A DNA stretch of 64,000 bases from Pseudonocardia acidicola (GTDB lineage Bacteria; Actinomycetota; Actinomycetes; Mycobacteriales; Pseudonocardiaceae), in assembly GCF_012911935.1 (NCBI RefSeq), contig NZ_JAAXLA010000022.1, positions 1 through 64,000 of the forward strand, given 5' to 3'. The notes beneath the pieces are model-generated. The model did not search any database. It was not told the DNA's origin and saw only the letters and a list, made by a program, of their open reading frames with translations. Made by a program: the position numbers and the translations under genes. Shown one piece after another: positions 8,150-16,622 of this stretch; positions within the stretch are counted from its first letter, which is position 1; each line of letters begins with the position of its first letter.

Positions 8150-9552
8150 GCGACGCCGCTCCTCGCGTCGGATCGGCCTGCGCGCAGCGCCGTGATCAGG
8201 CCGGTGGTCGAGTGCCGCTCCACCAGCGGGACGAGCACCACCCGGCCGCCGTGGCGCCGGACGACCTCGGCCTCGGGGAGCTCCCGGCCGGCGTAGTCCT
8301 CGCCCTTCACCCAGATGTCGGGACGCAGCCGTTCCAGCACAGCAACCGGGGAGCTCTCGGAGAACACCACGACCGCATCGACCATCTCCAGTGCTTCGAG
8401 CATGCCGACCCGATCGGCGGCGGTCATCACCGGTCGGCCGGGCCCCTTGAGACGCCGCACGGACTCGTCGGAGTTCACACAGACCACCAGCGCGTCGCCG
8501 AGCGCGCGGGCCCGCCGCAGCAGGCTGACGTGGCCCGGATGCAGCAGATCGAAGCAACCGCCGGTGGCCACGACGGTCCCGCCGGCGCGGCGCACCCGGT
8601 CGACGGCCGCGTATCCGGTGGCCGCGGCGACCGGCGGGGCGGCGCGGGGCGGCGCGGCGGGCTCGGCCAGCGCACCGGCGGCTCCCGCCGCCACGAACTC
8701 CGTGGCAGTGCGGACCGCTGCGGCCACGACATCGCGAAGGCCGCCGCCGCCGTCCATCAGGGCCGTCACCGCCGCGGTGGCGAAGGCGTCGCCGGCGCCA
8801 CAGGAGTCGATCCGGCCGGAGGGCGCGATGCCGGCCGGCACGGGTACGCCGATCGATTCCGCCGCCGTGCTCAGCCAGGCGCCCCGCGAGCCCCTGGTCA
8901 CCGCCACCCCCTGCACGGTCCACCGTTCCCGGAGGTGATCGGCGGCCACCCCGGGGTCGGCCGCGGGATGCGCGGCGAACAGCGCGGCCTCCTTCTCGTT
9001 GGGCGTCACCAGGGCCGAACCGGGAACAGGGGCGGCACCCCGGGGATGCGGATCCCACACGACGGGCACCCGGTCGGCGATCTCGGCAAGAGCTGTGCGC
9101 AGCTCACGGTGGGCGGCGACGCCCCGTCCGTAGTCGGCCACGAGCACAGCCGCGGACTCGTGGACCGCCTCGACCGCGCGCTGCGCATGGCCTGCCGGGA
9201 CGGCGCGGCCCTCCCCCGAGTCGAGACGCAGCAGTGACTGGCCCGCCACGCGGACCCGGGTCTTGCACACCGTGCCGCCCTGCAACGGCAGGTCGACGAG
9301 GCTCACCGACCGACCCAGCAGGCCGGCCAACCGCTGGGCGTGCTCGTCGTCGCCGAGCGCGGTCACGAGCACGACGTCCGCGCCGGAGCGCGCGGCGAGC
9401 GCGGCGGCCAGCCCTGCCCCGCCGGGGCGGTATCGGCAGCGCTGCACGTCCACCACGGGCACGGGTGCATCCGGGCACAACCGCTCGGCGGTGCCCTCGA
9501 CGTCGGTGTCGAGGAGCGTGTCGCCCAGCACGACCAGCCGGCGTCGGGTCAC
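8146..9552 (-). CDS. hldE: bifunctional heptose-7-phosphate kinase / heptose-1-phosphate nucleotidyltransferase
   Basis: A 468-residue two-domain enzyme. Residues 1-310 are a PfkB/ribokinase-type kinase (GDTLLD near 9, RPGGAGLAAALAA, and the catalytic DSCGAGDAFATA loop), expected to phosphorylate D-glycero-D-manno-heptose 7-phosphate at C1. From residue 332, GCFDLLHPGH and VNSDESVRRLKG define the nucleotidyltransferase domain that adds the nucleotide (ADP in characterised HldE). The GTG at 9552 follows a GGAGGG site. It overlaps gmhA by 4 bp and the GT9 gene by 4 bp. This domain order matches bacterial HldE/RfaE. Confidence 0.93.
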   Translation of the reverse strand: MTRRRLVVLGDTLLDTDVEGTAERLCPDAPVPVVDVQRCRYRPGGAGLAAALAARSGADVVLVTALGDDEHAQRLAGLLGRSVSLVDLPLQGGTVCKTRVRVAGQSLLRLDSGEGRAVPAGHAQRAVEAVHESAAVLVADYGRGVAAHRELRTALAEIADRVPVVWDPHPRGAAPVPGSALVTPNEKEAALFAAHPAADPGVAADHLRERWTVQGVAVTRGSRGAWLSTAAESIGVPVPAGIAPSGRIDSCGAGDAFATAAVTALMDGGGGLRDVVAAAVRTATEFVAAGAAGALAEPAAPPRAAPPVAAATGYAAVDRVRRAGGTVVATGGCFDLLHPGHVSLLRRARALGDALVVCVNSDESVRRLKGPGRPVMTAADRVGMLEALEMVDAVVVFSESSPVAVLERLRPDIWVKGEDYAGRELPEAEVVRRHGGRVVLVPLVERHSTTGLITALRAGRSDARSGVA

Positions 9553-10118
9553 GCCAGCCCTCCGATCTCCGGTGAGCTGTCGATCGCGAGGCACAACGCG
9601 TGCACGAGCGCGAGGTGCGCCTCCTGCACGGTCGCCGCTGAGGGCGCCTCGACGGCGATCGCGTCGTCGCACAACGCCGCGAGCGCGTTCGGCGCGCGAC
9701 CGGTGAGCGCCCAGGCCGTCATCTCGAGTTCCTGCGCGGTCTTGGCCGCGGCCAGCACGTTCTGGCTGCGCCCGCTCGTCGACAGGGCGATGAGCACGTC
9801 GCCGGCGCGGCCGTGCGCACGGACCTGGCGGGCGAACACCTCGTGCTCGCCGTAGTCGTTGACGATGGCCGTCACCGCGGACGTGTCCCCGTGCAGCGGG
9901 ATCGCCGACAGCGGGCGGCGATCGTTCAGGAACCGCCCGGTGAGCTCGCCGGTGAGGTGCTGGGCCTCCGCCGCGCTGCCGCCGTTGCCGCAGGCCAGCA
10001 GCCGTCCTCCGGAGCCGAGCACCCGAGCGAGGTGGCGACCCCAGGCCTCCACCGTCGACCTGTGGGCGCAGAGACGGCCCGCGGCACGCTCCAGCGCGCG
10101 GAAATGATCGTCGATCAT
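9549..10118 (-). CDS. gmhA: sedoheptulose-7-phosphate isomerase
   Basis: Converts sedoheptulose 7-phosphate to D-glycero-D-manno-heptose 7-phosphate, the first committed step of nucleotide-heptose synthesis. The 189-residue SIS-domain protein carries the GmhA signature GNGGSAAEAQH followed by LTGRF, the serine loop ALSTSGRSQNV, and the C-terminal QEAHLALVHALC with the catalytic His. The start at 10118 overlaps the upstream glycosyltransferase stop, and its stop overlaps hldE, each by 4 bp. Co-transcription with the kinase and the GmhB fusion is therefore very likely. Confidence 0.95.
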   Translation of the reverse strand: MIDDHFRALERAAGRLCAHRSTVEAWGRHLARVLGSGGRLLACGNGGSAAEAQHLTGELTGRFLNDRRPLSAIPLHGDTSAVTAIVNDYGEHEVFARQVRAHGRAGDVLIALSTSGRSQNVLAAAKTAQELEMTAWALTGRAPNALAALCDDAIAVEAPSAATVQEAHLALVHALCLAIDSSPEIGGLA

Positions 10119-11338
10119 GTCACTGCTCCGCTCAACTCGGCGGGTCCGGGCAGCGGTCGTACGGCGACCTCCTGGTAGAGGGCCTCGGTCTGCTCCGCGA
10201 TCCAGTCCCACCCGTAGCCGGCGCGCGCTCGACGTGCCCCCGCGCGCCCCATCTCGGCGCGAGCCGCGGGCGCGGCCAGCAGCTCCCGCAGCCGGGCCGC
10301 CAGCGCGTCGCTGCACCGCGCCGGCACGAAGCAGCCCGTCTCCCCCTCCACGACGGTGTCGAGATGTCCGCCCACCGCACTCACGACGACGGGTGTCCCG
10401 CAGGCCATCGCCTCCACCGGGACGATCCCGAACGGCTCGTACCACGGAACGCTGACCACGAGGTCGGCCGACCGGAACAGCGCGGGCACCTCGGATCGGG
10501 GAACCTGGCCGAGGAACCGGACGCGATCGGCTACTCCGCACCGCTGGGCGATCGTGCGCAGCCGGGCGACATCGGGATCGGCGTGCGCCTGCTCCCCGGG
10601 CGGTCCACCGGCGACGATCAGCTCGGCGTCCGGTACCTCGCGCAGCGCACGGATCACGGTCTGGACACCCTTGCGCTCGACCAGCCTGCCGATGCTGAGC
10701 AGCCGGGGCCGCGCGCCACGGCGGGCCCGCGGTCCCCGCGGCGTGAAGCGGCCCAGGTCGACCCCACACGGCACGACCGCGGCCCGCTCCGCGGACAGCC
10801 CCATCGCGCGGAGCTCGCCGACCTCGTCAGAGCATGTCGCGATCACCATCGCGACGTCGCCGGCCAGCTCGGCCTCCGCGCGGGTGCGCAACGGCGGGCT
10901 GGTGTCCTTCGCACCCTGGTACTTCCGCTTGACGTGGCCGAGGGCGTGGAAGGTCTGCAGGAGCGGCACCGGCTCGACAGCGGCACCGTGGCGAGCCGCG
11001 AGGCCGGACAACCAGAAGTGGGCATGCGCGACGTCCGGACGGCGCCGGGCCCACCGCCGCGCGAGGTGATCCCCGAACGCCGGCATGTAGGGCAGCAGAT
11101 CGTCCTTGGGGACCGGCCGGGCCGGACCCGCAGGCACGTGCTCGACCGTGACTCCCGGCGCGGCCACGACCCTGTCGGGCAGGTCGGGCGCGTCCCGGCG
11201 GGTATGGACGACGACGTCGTGGCCCCGGCGACCGAGGGCGCGCGCCAGCTCGGCCACGTGCACGTTCTGGCCGCCCGCATCCACTCCCCCGATGGGCGCG
11301 AGCGGACTCGCGTGCTCGGAGATCATGTCGATCTTCAT
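10115..11338 (-). CDS. glycosyltransferase family 4
   Basis: A 407-residue GT-B glycosyltransferase. The N-terminal domain has the glycine-rich GGVDAGGQNVHVAELARALG loop typical of GT4 sucrose-synthase/MshA-like enzymes. The C-terminal domain has LLSIGRLVERKGVQTVIRAL and the E-x7-E donor motif in EPFGIVPVEAMACGTPVV. The ATG at 11338 has a near-ideal GGAGGTGAC site. It overlaps neighbours on both sides by 4 bp. It probably adds a hexose or heptose to the glycan made by this locus. The exact donor cannot be read from sequence. Confidence 0.9.
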   Translation of the reverse strand: MKIDMISEHASPLAPIGGVDAGGQNVHVAELARALGRRGHDVVVHTRRDAPDLPDRVVAAPGVTVEHVPAGPARPVPKDDLLPYMPAFGDHLARRWARRRPDVAHAHFWLSGLAARHGAAVEPVPLLQTFHALGHVKRKYQGAKDTSPPLRTRAEAELAGDVAMVIATCSDEVGELRAMGLSAERAAVVPCGVDLGRFTPRGPRARRGARPRLLSIGRLVERKGVQTVIRALREVPDAELIVAGGPPGEQAHADPDVARLRTIAQRCGVADRVRFLGQVPRSEVPALFRSADLVVSVPWYEPFGIVPVEAMACGTPVVVSAVGGHLDTVVEGETGCFVPARCSDALAARLRELLAAPAARAEMGRAGARRARAGYGWDWIAEQTEALYQEVAVRPLPGPAELSGAVT

Positions 11339-12303
11339 GTCGTCACCTCCTGGAGTAGGGAGTCCCACTCGCGCAGGAACCGCTGCAGTCCGTGTCGCTG
11401 CAGCGCGGCGGTGCGTCCCGCCGCCCCGATCTCGCGGGCCCGCGCGGGGTCGTGCAGCAGGTCGCGGACAGCCGCGGCGAGCACGTCGATCCGGGTCGAC
11501 ACGATCCCCGTGCCCTGGGGTATCGCCTCGAACGCCGCGGTGGCCCCCAGCGCCACCACGGGCAGTCCGAGCTGCATCGCCTCGATCAGCGACAGCCCCA
11601 GCGAGGTCCAGCGGAACGGGTGCAGGTACAGCCGCCGCTGCGCGAGCTCGGCGTGCATCCGGCTCTGCGGCAGGTCCTCGTGCACGCTCAGCCGGTCACC
11701 CGCCCCCGGGCCGAGCGTGGCCGGCAGGTCGGTGACGTGCATGCCGAACACGTCGGTGGGTGCACCTGCGCTGAGCCGGGGCAGGAGATCCGTGCCGGCG
11801 ACCCGCCACCGCCGGACCGGTTCGTTGATCACCACGCCGACGCGGTCCAGCCGGCCCGTGTACCGGTGCCCCGGGTCGGGGATCCCGTGCTCCACGACCC
11901 GGACCGGGGCGCGGCCGTTGTCCCACATCAGCGCGTTGAAGTGGGTGACGTGCACGATCGGGACGTCGGTGCGGTCGGCGAGCGGGTGCCGGACGTCGGG
12001 CACCGCTCCGCGCGGGGTGTCGTGCTCGACGTAGACGGCGGGGACGTCACGGCCGGGGCGGCGACCCAGCCACTTCTCACACAACTCGAGCTCACGCTCG
12101 CGCTGCAGCACGATCGCGTCGAAGTCCTCGTCCCGCAGTTCGTCCGGGCTCATCTCCAGCGCGTTCGACGGCCACCGGAAGGTCTGCGCGCGCCCGCGTC
12201 CGTCGGCATCACGGGGCGGGGTCACCGGGACCACGTAGGTGTGGGGCCCCTGGACGAATGCGGTGCTCCAGGAACCGTGCACGTGCCAGCAGAGAATCCT
12301 CAC
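11335..12303 (-). CDS. glycosyltransferase (GT4-like)
   Basis: A 322-residue protein with a GT-B C-terminal domain: LYLHPFRWTSLGLSLIEAMQLGLPVVALG carries the conserved Glu of the donor site. The N-terminal half (RILCWHVHGSW, AVYVEHDTPRG, IVHVTHFNALMWDNG) is typical of a group of actinobacterial GT4-like enzymes. The GTG at 12303 overlaps the preceding GT9 stop as GTGA. An in-frame GTG at 12312 is an alternative start. It is an internal gene of the heptose operon; its donor is unknown. Confidence 0.8.
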   Translation of the reverse strand: MRILCWHVHGSWSTAFVQGPHTYVVPVTPPRDADGRGRAQTFRWPSNALEMSPDELRDEDFDAIVLQRERELELCEKWLGRRPGRDVPAVYVEHDTPRGAVPDVRHPLADRTDVPIVHVTHFNALMWDNGRAPVRVVEHGIPDPGHRYTGRLDRVGVVINEPVRRWRVAGTDLLPRLSAGAPTDVFGMHVTDLPATLGPGAGDRLSVHEDLPQSRMHAELAQRRLYLHPFRWTSLGLSLIEAMQLGLPVVALGATAAFEAIPQGTGIVSTRIDVLAAAVRDLLHDPARAREIGAAGRTAALQRHGLQRFLREWDSLLQEVTT

Positions 12304-13310
12304 GACCGCCACAACTTCCCCACCGCGGCGACCACGTCGTCGGCGGTGACGCCGGTCAGGCACGGGTGCCCGGGCACCGGGCAGCGGCGGGCGCGGGTGT
12401 CCCGGCACGGAGCGTCCTGCCGGCCCAGCATCACCGTCGGCACGCGGTAGGGCGCCCACCGCGCCGCCGGCACCACCGGTGCGAACAGCGACACGACCGG
12501 GGTGCCCACCGCGGCGGCCAGGTGTGCCGGCCCCGTGTTCGGCGCGACGACGACCCGCGCGCCGTCGAGGACGGCGGCGAGCTGAGCCAGATCGGTGCCG
12601 CCGCCGAGGTCGATCCCGACCTCGCCGGCCACCTGAGCGGTCAGCTGCTGCTCCCCGCGCGCGCCGGTCACGACGACCCGGTACCCCGCGGCCGCCAGCG
12701 CCTGCACCGCTTCCGCGCACCGCTGCGGCGGCCACTGCCGGGCGGGGACCGAGGCCCCGGGATGCAGCACGACGTAGTCGGGCTCGCCCACCAGGTCCGC
12801 CACGCAGGGCAGCGGCCGGCGCACCGCGAGCCGGCCGTCGTCGCCGCCGGACGGGGAGAAGCCGGCGGCGCGGGCCAGCGACAGCGCTCTCTCGGCTTCC
12901 GGCGGGTCCCCGGGGACACGGTGCCGCAGGTCCAGCAGCGACCCGGGATAGTCCTCGCTGATGGCGCCGATCCACGGCACCCCGGCCAGCCGCAGGACCA
13001 GCGCCAGCGGCAGCGGTGACTGGTGAAAGGAGGTGAACACGACCGCGACGTCGGGCTCGATCGCTTCGACGGCCTGCCGCAGGTGCTCGACGTGGGCGCG
13101 GGTCACCGGATCCGGTTCCGGGTCGATCCACGGCGCCCGCCACTCGACGACCTCGTCGACTCCGGGCAGCAGCGCGGCGGCCGAGCGACCGTGCGGTCCG
13201 GCGAGCATCACCACCGAGTCGGCGTGCGCGGCCACCGCCCGGACGGCGGGACCGGTCAGCAGGACGTCTCCGGCGTTGTCGAGCCGGGCGACGAGCACGG
13301 TGCGGGTCAC
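12300..13310 (-). CDS. second glycosyltransferase family 9 (heptosyltransferase-like)
   Basis: A 336-residue GT9 enzyme with VLVARLDNAGDVLLTGPAVRA at the N-terminus, YVVLHPGASVPARQWPPQR in the middle, and the NTGPAHLAAAVGTPVVSLFAP donor-site signature. Its C-terminus has a Cys-bearing tail (APCRDT, RRCPVPGHPC) like many GT9 members. The GTG at 13310 overlaps the GT2-GmhB stop by 4 bp. Two GT9 genes in one operon with gmhA and hldE suggest two successive heptose transfers, or two linkages, in the product glycan. Confidence 0.9.
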   Translation of the reverse strand: MTRTVLVARLDNAGDVLLTGPAVRAVAAHADSVVMLAGPHGRSAAALLPGVDEVVEWRAPWIDPEPDPVTRAHVEHLRQAVEAIEPDVAVVFTSFHQSPLPLALVLRLAGVPWIGAISEDYPGSLLDLRHRVPGDPPEAERALSLARAAGFSPSGGDDGRLAVRRPLPCVADLVGEPDYVVLHPGASVPARQWPPQRCAEAVQALAAAGYRVVVTGARGEQQLTAQVAGEVGIDLGGGTDLAQLAAVLDGARVVVAPNTGPAHLAAAVGTPVVSLFAPVVPAARWAPYRVPTVMLGRQDAPCRDTRARRCPVPGHPCLTGVTADDVVAAVGKLWRS

Positions 13311-14881
13311 GACCGGCCCTCGCCGGCGCCCCGCTTTCCCAGTGCGAGCCGGACCGCCTCGGTGATGTCGGCGGCGACCTCGGGGGCGGCGGCGATCTCG
13401 GCCGGCAGGGTCCGAGCCGTCGGGACGAGGATCCCGCGGGCTCCTGCTGCGGCGGCCGCTGCGACGTCGGCTCCGGTGTCACCGATGACCACGCATCCGG
13501 CCACCGGCACACCGAGGTCGGCGGCGGCCTTCTCGATCAGGCCCGGCGCCGGTTTGCGGCAGTCACAGCCTGTGTCCTCCCCGTGCACGCAGACCTGCCA
13601 CGTGCCGAAAGGCCCGAGCAGCGCCTCGGTACGGGCGTTGACGGCCGCGAGCTGCTCGAGCGTGATGAGCCCTCGCGCGACACCCGACTGATTGCTGACC
13701 ACCCCGACCGGCACGCCCAGATCGCGGAGCCGGCCCAGCACGGCCGCCGCTGCCGGAACGGGGCGCACGGCGTCGGGGTCGCCGTTGTAGGGAACGTCGT
13801 GGATCAGCGTGTCGTCCCGGTCGAACAGCACCGCGGCGGGCAGGCCGGCGTCCTCGGGCGGCGCGAGCCGGGGCCGCCGCCCGACACGCGAGTGCCGGAA
13901 GCGCCGTACCTCACGGTGGCGCCACTCCCCCCGGATCCGGTGCGCACAGGCCGCGGGCGGGATCGCGACACTGGTCACGAGCATGCGCCCCACCTCGGCG
14001 GCGGTACGCGGCCCGGGCAGGATCCGGTGCAGCGCGAACTCCGCGGTACAGCCGGCCCACAGGAACCCGGCCGCCGCAGCACCTCGCCGGTGCCCGCGCA
14101 ATCCGAACAGCACCGCGGCCGTCGCCGCCGCGGTCGTCACCGTGTGCCGGCGCAACCGGCCGGGGCCCTCGCCGATCCGAGCCCGCCAGTCCGCGCCGTG
14201 GCGCTGGCGCATCAGCACGTCGTCGGCGTTGCCGCGCTGGGCGCGCACGCTCGCCAGGAACGCCGAGGCGGCCACCGGGTGTGTGGTGACGCGACGACCG
14301 TCGACCACCCGGTAGCCGGCCTCGATCACGCGCAGGGCCAGGTCGGCGTCCTCGCGGTAGGCCCGCGGGAAGCGCTCGTCGAAACCGTCCACCGCCTCCA
14401 GAGCCGAGCGCCGGTAGGCCATGTCCGCGGTGATCCACCGGGCGCCGGCCAGGCCCCCGGTGCCCCGCTCGGCATCGGTCGGACGCCGGTGCGCCGGGAG
14501 CGGGACCACGAGGCGCGCCTGGCTGGCGGCCACTCCCGGCGGCAGGCAGGCCAGGTCGTCGGTCAGCCGCGCCGGCCAGTCCGGGCCGGGCACCACGTCG
14601 TCGTCGAGGAACGCGACCCATTCCGACGCGGTGGCACGCCAACCGGTGTTGCGGGCAGCGGCCGGACCGCGACCGCCGGACCGAAGGACCCGCAGCGGCC
14701 ACGGCGCCTCCGGAAGGTCGAGAGGATCGGACGCCGTGCGCCGGTCGTCGACGACCACGACCTCCCGGGGCCGCGGTCCGGTCGCGTGTCCCAGGGCGTC
14801 CAGCAGGACCTGCAGGTTCGGCCGGCCGACCGTCGGCACGACCACGCTGTAGTCCGCACTCAGATCGAGTCCGGTGCTCAT
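13307..14881 (-). CDS. fused GT2 glycosyltransferase and GmhB-type heptose bisphosphate phosphatase
   Basis: A 524-residue two-domain protein. Residues 10-240 are a family 2 glycosyltransferase: YSVVVPTVGRPNLQVLL, the DDD motif in VAFLDDDVVPGPDW, and GFDERFPRAYREDADLALR. Residues 350-515 are a HAD-IIIA phosphatase of the GmhB/histidinol-phosphatase type: DRDDT at 354-358, VVSNQSGVARG, the zinc-ligand pattern C-x-H...C-x-C in CVHGEDTGCDC, RKPAPG, and GDTGADV. GmhB removes the C7 phosphate from heptose 1,7-bisphosphate, completing the pathway with gmhA and hldE. The nucleophile loop reads DRDDT, where GmhB usually has DRDGT. It overlaps neighbours on both sides by 4 bp. The fusion of the two activities is unusual. 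Confidence 0.9.
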   Translation of the reverse strand: MSTGLDLSADYSVVVPTVGRPNLQVLLDALGHATGPRPREVVVVDDRRTASDPLDLPEAPWPLRVLRSGGRGPAAARNTGWRATASEWVAFLDDDVVPGPDWPARLTDDLACLPPGVAASQARLVVPLPAHRRPTDAERGTGGLAGARWITADMAYRRSALEAVDGFDERFPRAYREDADLALRVIEAGYRVVDGRRVTTHPVAASAFLASVRAQRGNADDVLMRQRHGADWRARIGEGPGRLRRHTVTTAAATAAVLFGLRGHRRGAAAAGFLWAGCTAEFALHRILPGPRTAAEVGRMLVTSVAIPPAACAHRIRGEWRHREVRRFRHSRVGRRPRLAPPEDAGLPAAVLFDRDDTLIHDVPYNGDPDAVRPVPAAAAVLGRLRDLGVPVGVVSNQSGVARGLITLEQLAAVNARTEALLGPFGTWQVCVHGEDTGCDCRKPAPGLIEKAAADLGVPVAGCVVIGDTGADVAAAAAAGARGILVPTARTLPAEIAAAPEVAADITEAVRLALGKRGAGEGRS

Positions 14882-16515
14882 CCGGCCACTCCCGATCGGC
14901 GGACCACGCAGCCGCCGATGGCGAGCACGTCGACCGGAGCGGAACCGAAGCACTCCAGGGCGTCCCGCGGATCGTCGACCATCGGCCGGCCCGCTGTGTT
15001 CAGGCTCGTGTTGATGACGACGGGGAGTCCGGTACGCGCCTCGAAACCGGAGAGCATCCGCGCGAGCAGTGGGTCGGCATCGGGTTCCACCGTCTGGATG
15101 CGCGCGGTCCCGTCGACGTGCACGACGGCGGGGATCCGGTCCCGCCACCGCGGGTGCACGTCGTGGACGAAGAGCATGTACGGGCTGGGCAGCGGGCCGC
15201 GGGAGAACACCTCGGCCGCGCGATCGGCGAGCACCATCGGGGCGACGGGCCGGAACTGCTCGCGGCCCTTGACGTCGTTGAGCCGGGCCAGGTTGGCCTG
15301 CCGGCCCGGATGGGCGAGCAGGGAGCGCCGCCCGAGGGCCCGCGGCCCGTACTCGCTGCGTCCCTGGAACCAGGCGACCACCTGGTCGGCGGCCAACGCC
15401 TCGGCGACCGTCGCGGCCACATCCGGCGGGCGCTCGTAGCGGATCTTCGCCGTGTCGAGCCGGGCTGTGATCGCCTCATCGGTCCAGCCGCGGCCCAGAT
15501 CCGCGCCGGGCATCGGCGCGGCCGGCTCGCCCATCTCGGCCGCCACGTGCAGCGCCGCACCCAGCGCGGTGCCGGCATCGCCTGCCGCGGGTTGCACCCA
15601 GACCTCGCAGAACGGCCCCTCGGCGGCGACGCGGGTGTTCGCCACGCAGTTGAGCGCGACGCCGCCGGCCATCACCAGCCGGTCCTGGCCGGTACGGCGG
15701 TGCAGCCATCCGGCCAGGTCCAGCAGCACCTCCTCCACCCGCAGCTGCACGGCGGCGGCCAGGTCGGCGTGCTCGGGGAGCACCTCGCCGTCGCCGGCGC
15801 GAGGCTTGGCCATCGCCCCCCAATCGAGAGGATCGATGGTGAAACCACCGTCACCGGTGGTGCGGACCAGGCGGCGCAGCAGCCCGACCTGGCGCGGCTC
15901 ACCGTACGAGGCCAGTGCCATGACCTTGTACTCATCACTGGAACGCAGGAAACCCAGGTGCGCGGTGAGTTCCTCGTACATCAGGCCGAGCGAGTGCGGC
16001 AGGCGTTGCCCGGCCAGCACCGTCAGGCTGTGGTCGCGGTAGCTGCCCGCCAGGTGCGAGGTCGCCTCGCCGCGGCCGTCGGCCACGAGCACCGCGGAGT
16101 CGGTGAAAGGAGCTGCAAGACCGGCCGACGCCGCGTGGGCGACGTGGTGCGGGACGAACCGGACGATGCCGGGATCCAGCCCCGGCAAGGCGGTGGCGAG
16201 GAAGTACGGAGCACGCCGGGCGTATGTCGTCCGCAGGTCCTCCCACCGCTCGTCGAGACCCTGCTGTCCCGGCTCGACCAGCCCGGGATCGTAGGAGTAC
16301 GCGACGGCGTCGAGGTCGGACGCCGGGATGCCGGCCTCCTCCAGGCACCACTGCGCCGCGCGTTCGGGCAGTTCCCACGTCGAGAACGGAACGGGCCGCT
16401 TGCCGTGCTTGCGCCGGGAGAACCGTTCCTCCTCCGCGGCCGCGACGATCCGACCATCCGCCACCAGTGCGGCGGCCGGGTCGTGAAACACCGCATTGAT
16501 GCCAAGGACGTACAT
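14878..16515 (-). CDS. NodU/CmcH-type carbamoyltransferase
   Basis: Predicted to transfer a carbamoyl group from carbamoyl phosphate, via a carbamoyl-AMP intermediate, to a hydroxyl on a sugar or glycan. The 545-residue protein begins GINAVFHDPAAALV and continues AAAEEERFSRRKHG, with the conserved FVPHHVAHAAS His cluster, the ASKHA-type GGVALNCVANTRV segment, and the C-terminal QGRSEYGPRALGRRSLLAHP and INTSLNTAGRPMVD motifs of the YrdC-like domain. The ATG at 16515 has a GGGGGTGAC site and is the first gene of the nine-gene operon. A carbamoyl decoration on the glycan is the likely role. Confidence 0.9.
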   Translation of the reverse strand: MYVLGINAVFHDPAAALVADGRIVAAAEEERFSRRKHGKRPVPFSTWELPERAAQWCLEEAGIPASDLDAVAYSYDPGLVEPGQQGLDERWEDLRTTYARRAPYFLATALPGLDPGIVRFVPHHVAHAASAGLAAPFTDSAVLVADGRGEATSHLAGSYRDHSLTVLAGQRLPHSLGLMYEELTAHLGFLRSSDEYKVMALASYGEPRQVGLLRRLVRTTGDGGFTIDPLDWGAMAKPRAGDGEVLPEHADLAAAVQLRVEEVLLDLAGWLHRRTGQDRLVMAGGVALNCVANTRVAAEGPFCEVWVQPAAGDAGTALGAALHVAAEMGEPAAPMPGADLGRGWTDEAITARLDTAKIRYERPPDVAATVAEALAADQVVAWFQGRSEYGPRALGRRSLLAHPGRQANLARLNDVKGREQFRPVAPMVLADRAAEVFSRGPLPSPYMLFVHDVHPRWRDRIPAVVHVDGTARIQTVEPDADPLLARMLSGFEARTGLPVVINTSLNTAGRPMVDDPRDALECFGSAPVDVLAIGGCVVRRSGVAG

Positions 16516-16594
16516 GTCACCCCCGGACCCTTACGGATTGCGAGTGGGTGGTGGTTGCATTCAGTCGTTCACCCTCCGCAGTCGGATTCAGGCA

Positions 16595-16616
16595 CAAAAA
16601 GCCACGAGGCCCTTTC
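16595..16616 (-). terminator. putative intrinsic terminator after the UXS-type gene
   Basis: On the minus strand this reads as a short hairpin AAAGGGCC-TCGT-GGCTTTTT, with two G-U pairs, followed by T residues. It lies 7 bp after the end of the upstream UXS-type gene and about 80 bp before the carbamoyltransferase start. It would separate the two transcription units. Confidence 0.45.
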
Positions 16617-16622
16617 ACGGAA

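Noticed and set aside
7130-9058. N-terminal extension of the GT9 gene to 642 codons
   Set aside because: The extension is antisense-like, lies inside hldE and has shadow composition. The ATG at 8149 overlaps the hldE stop by 4 bp, which fits the operon pattern.
5874-16515. Interpretation as an LPS inner-core locus
   Set aside because: Codon use, gene organisation and neighbouring families are actinobacterial, and no lipid A, Kdo or outer-membrane genes appear. A non-LPS heptose glycan is the better reading.
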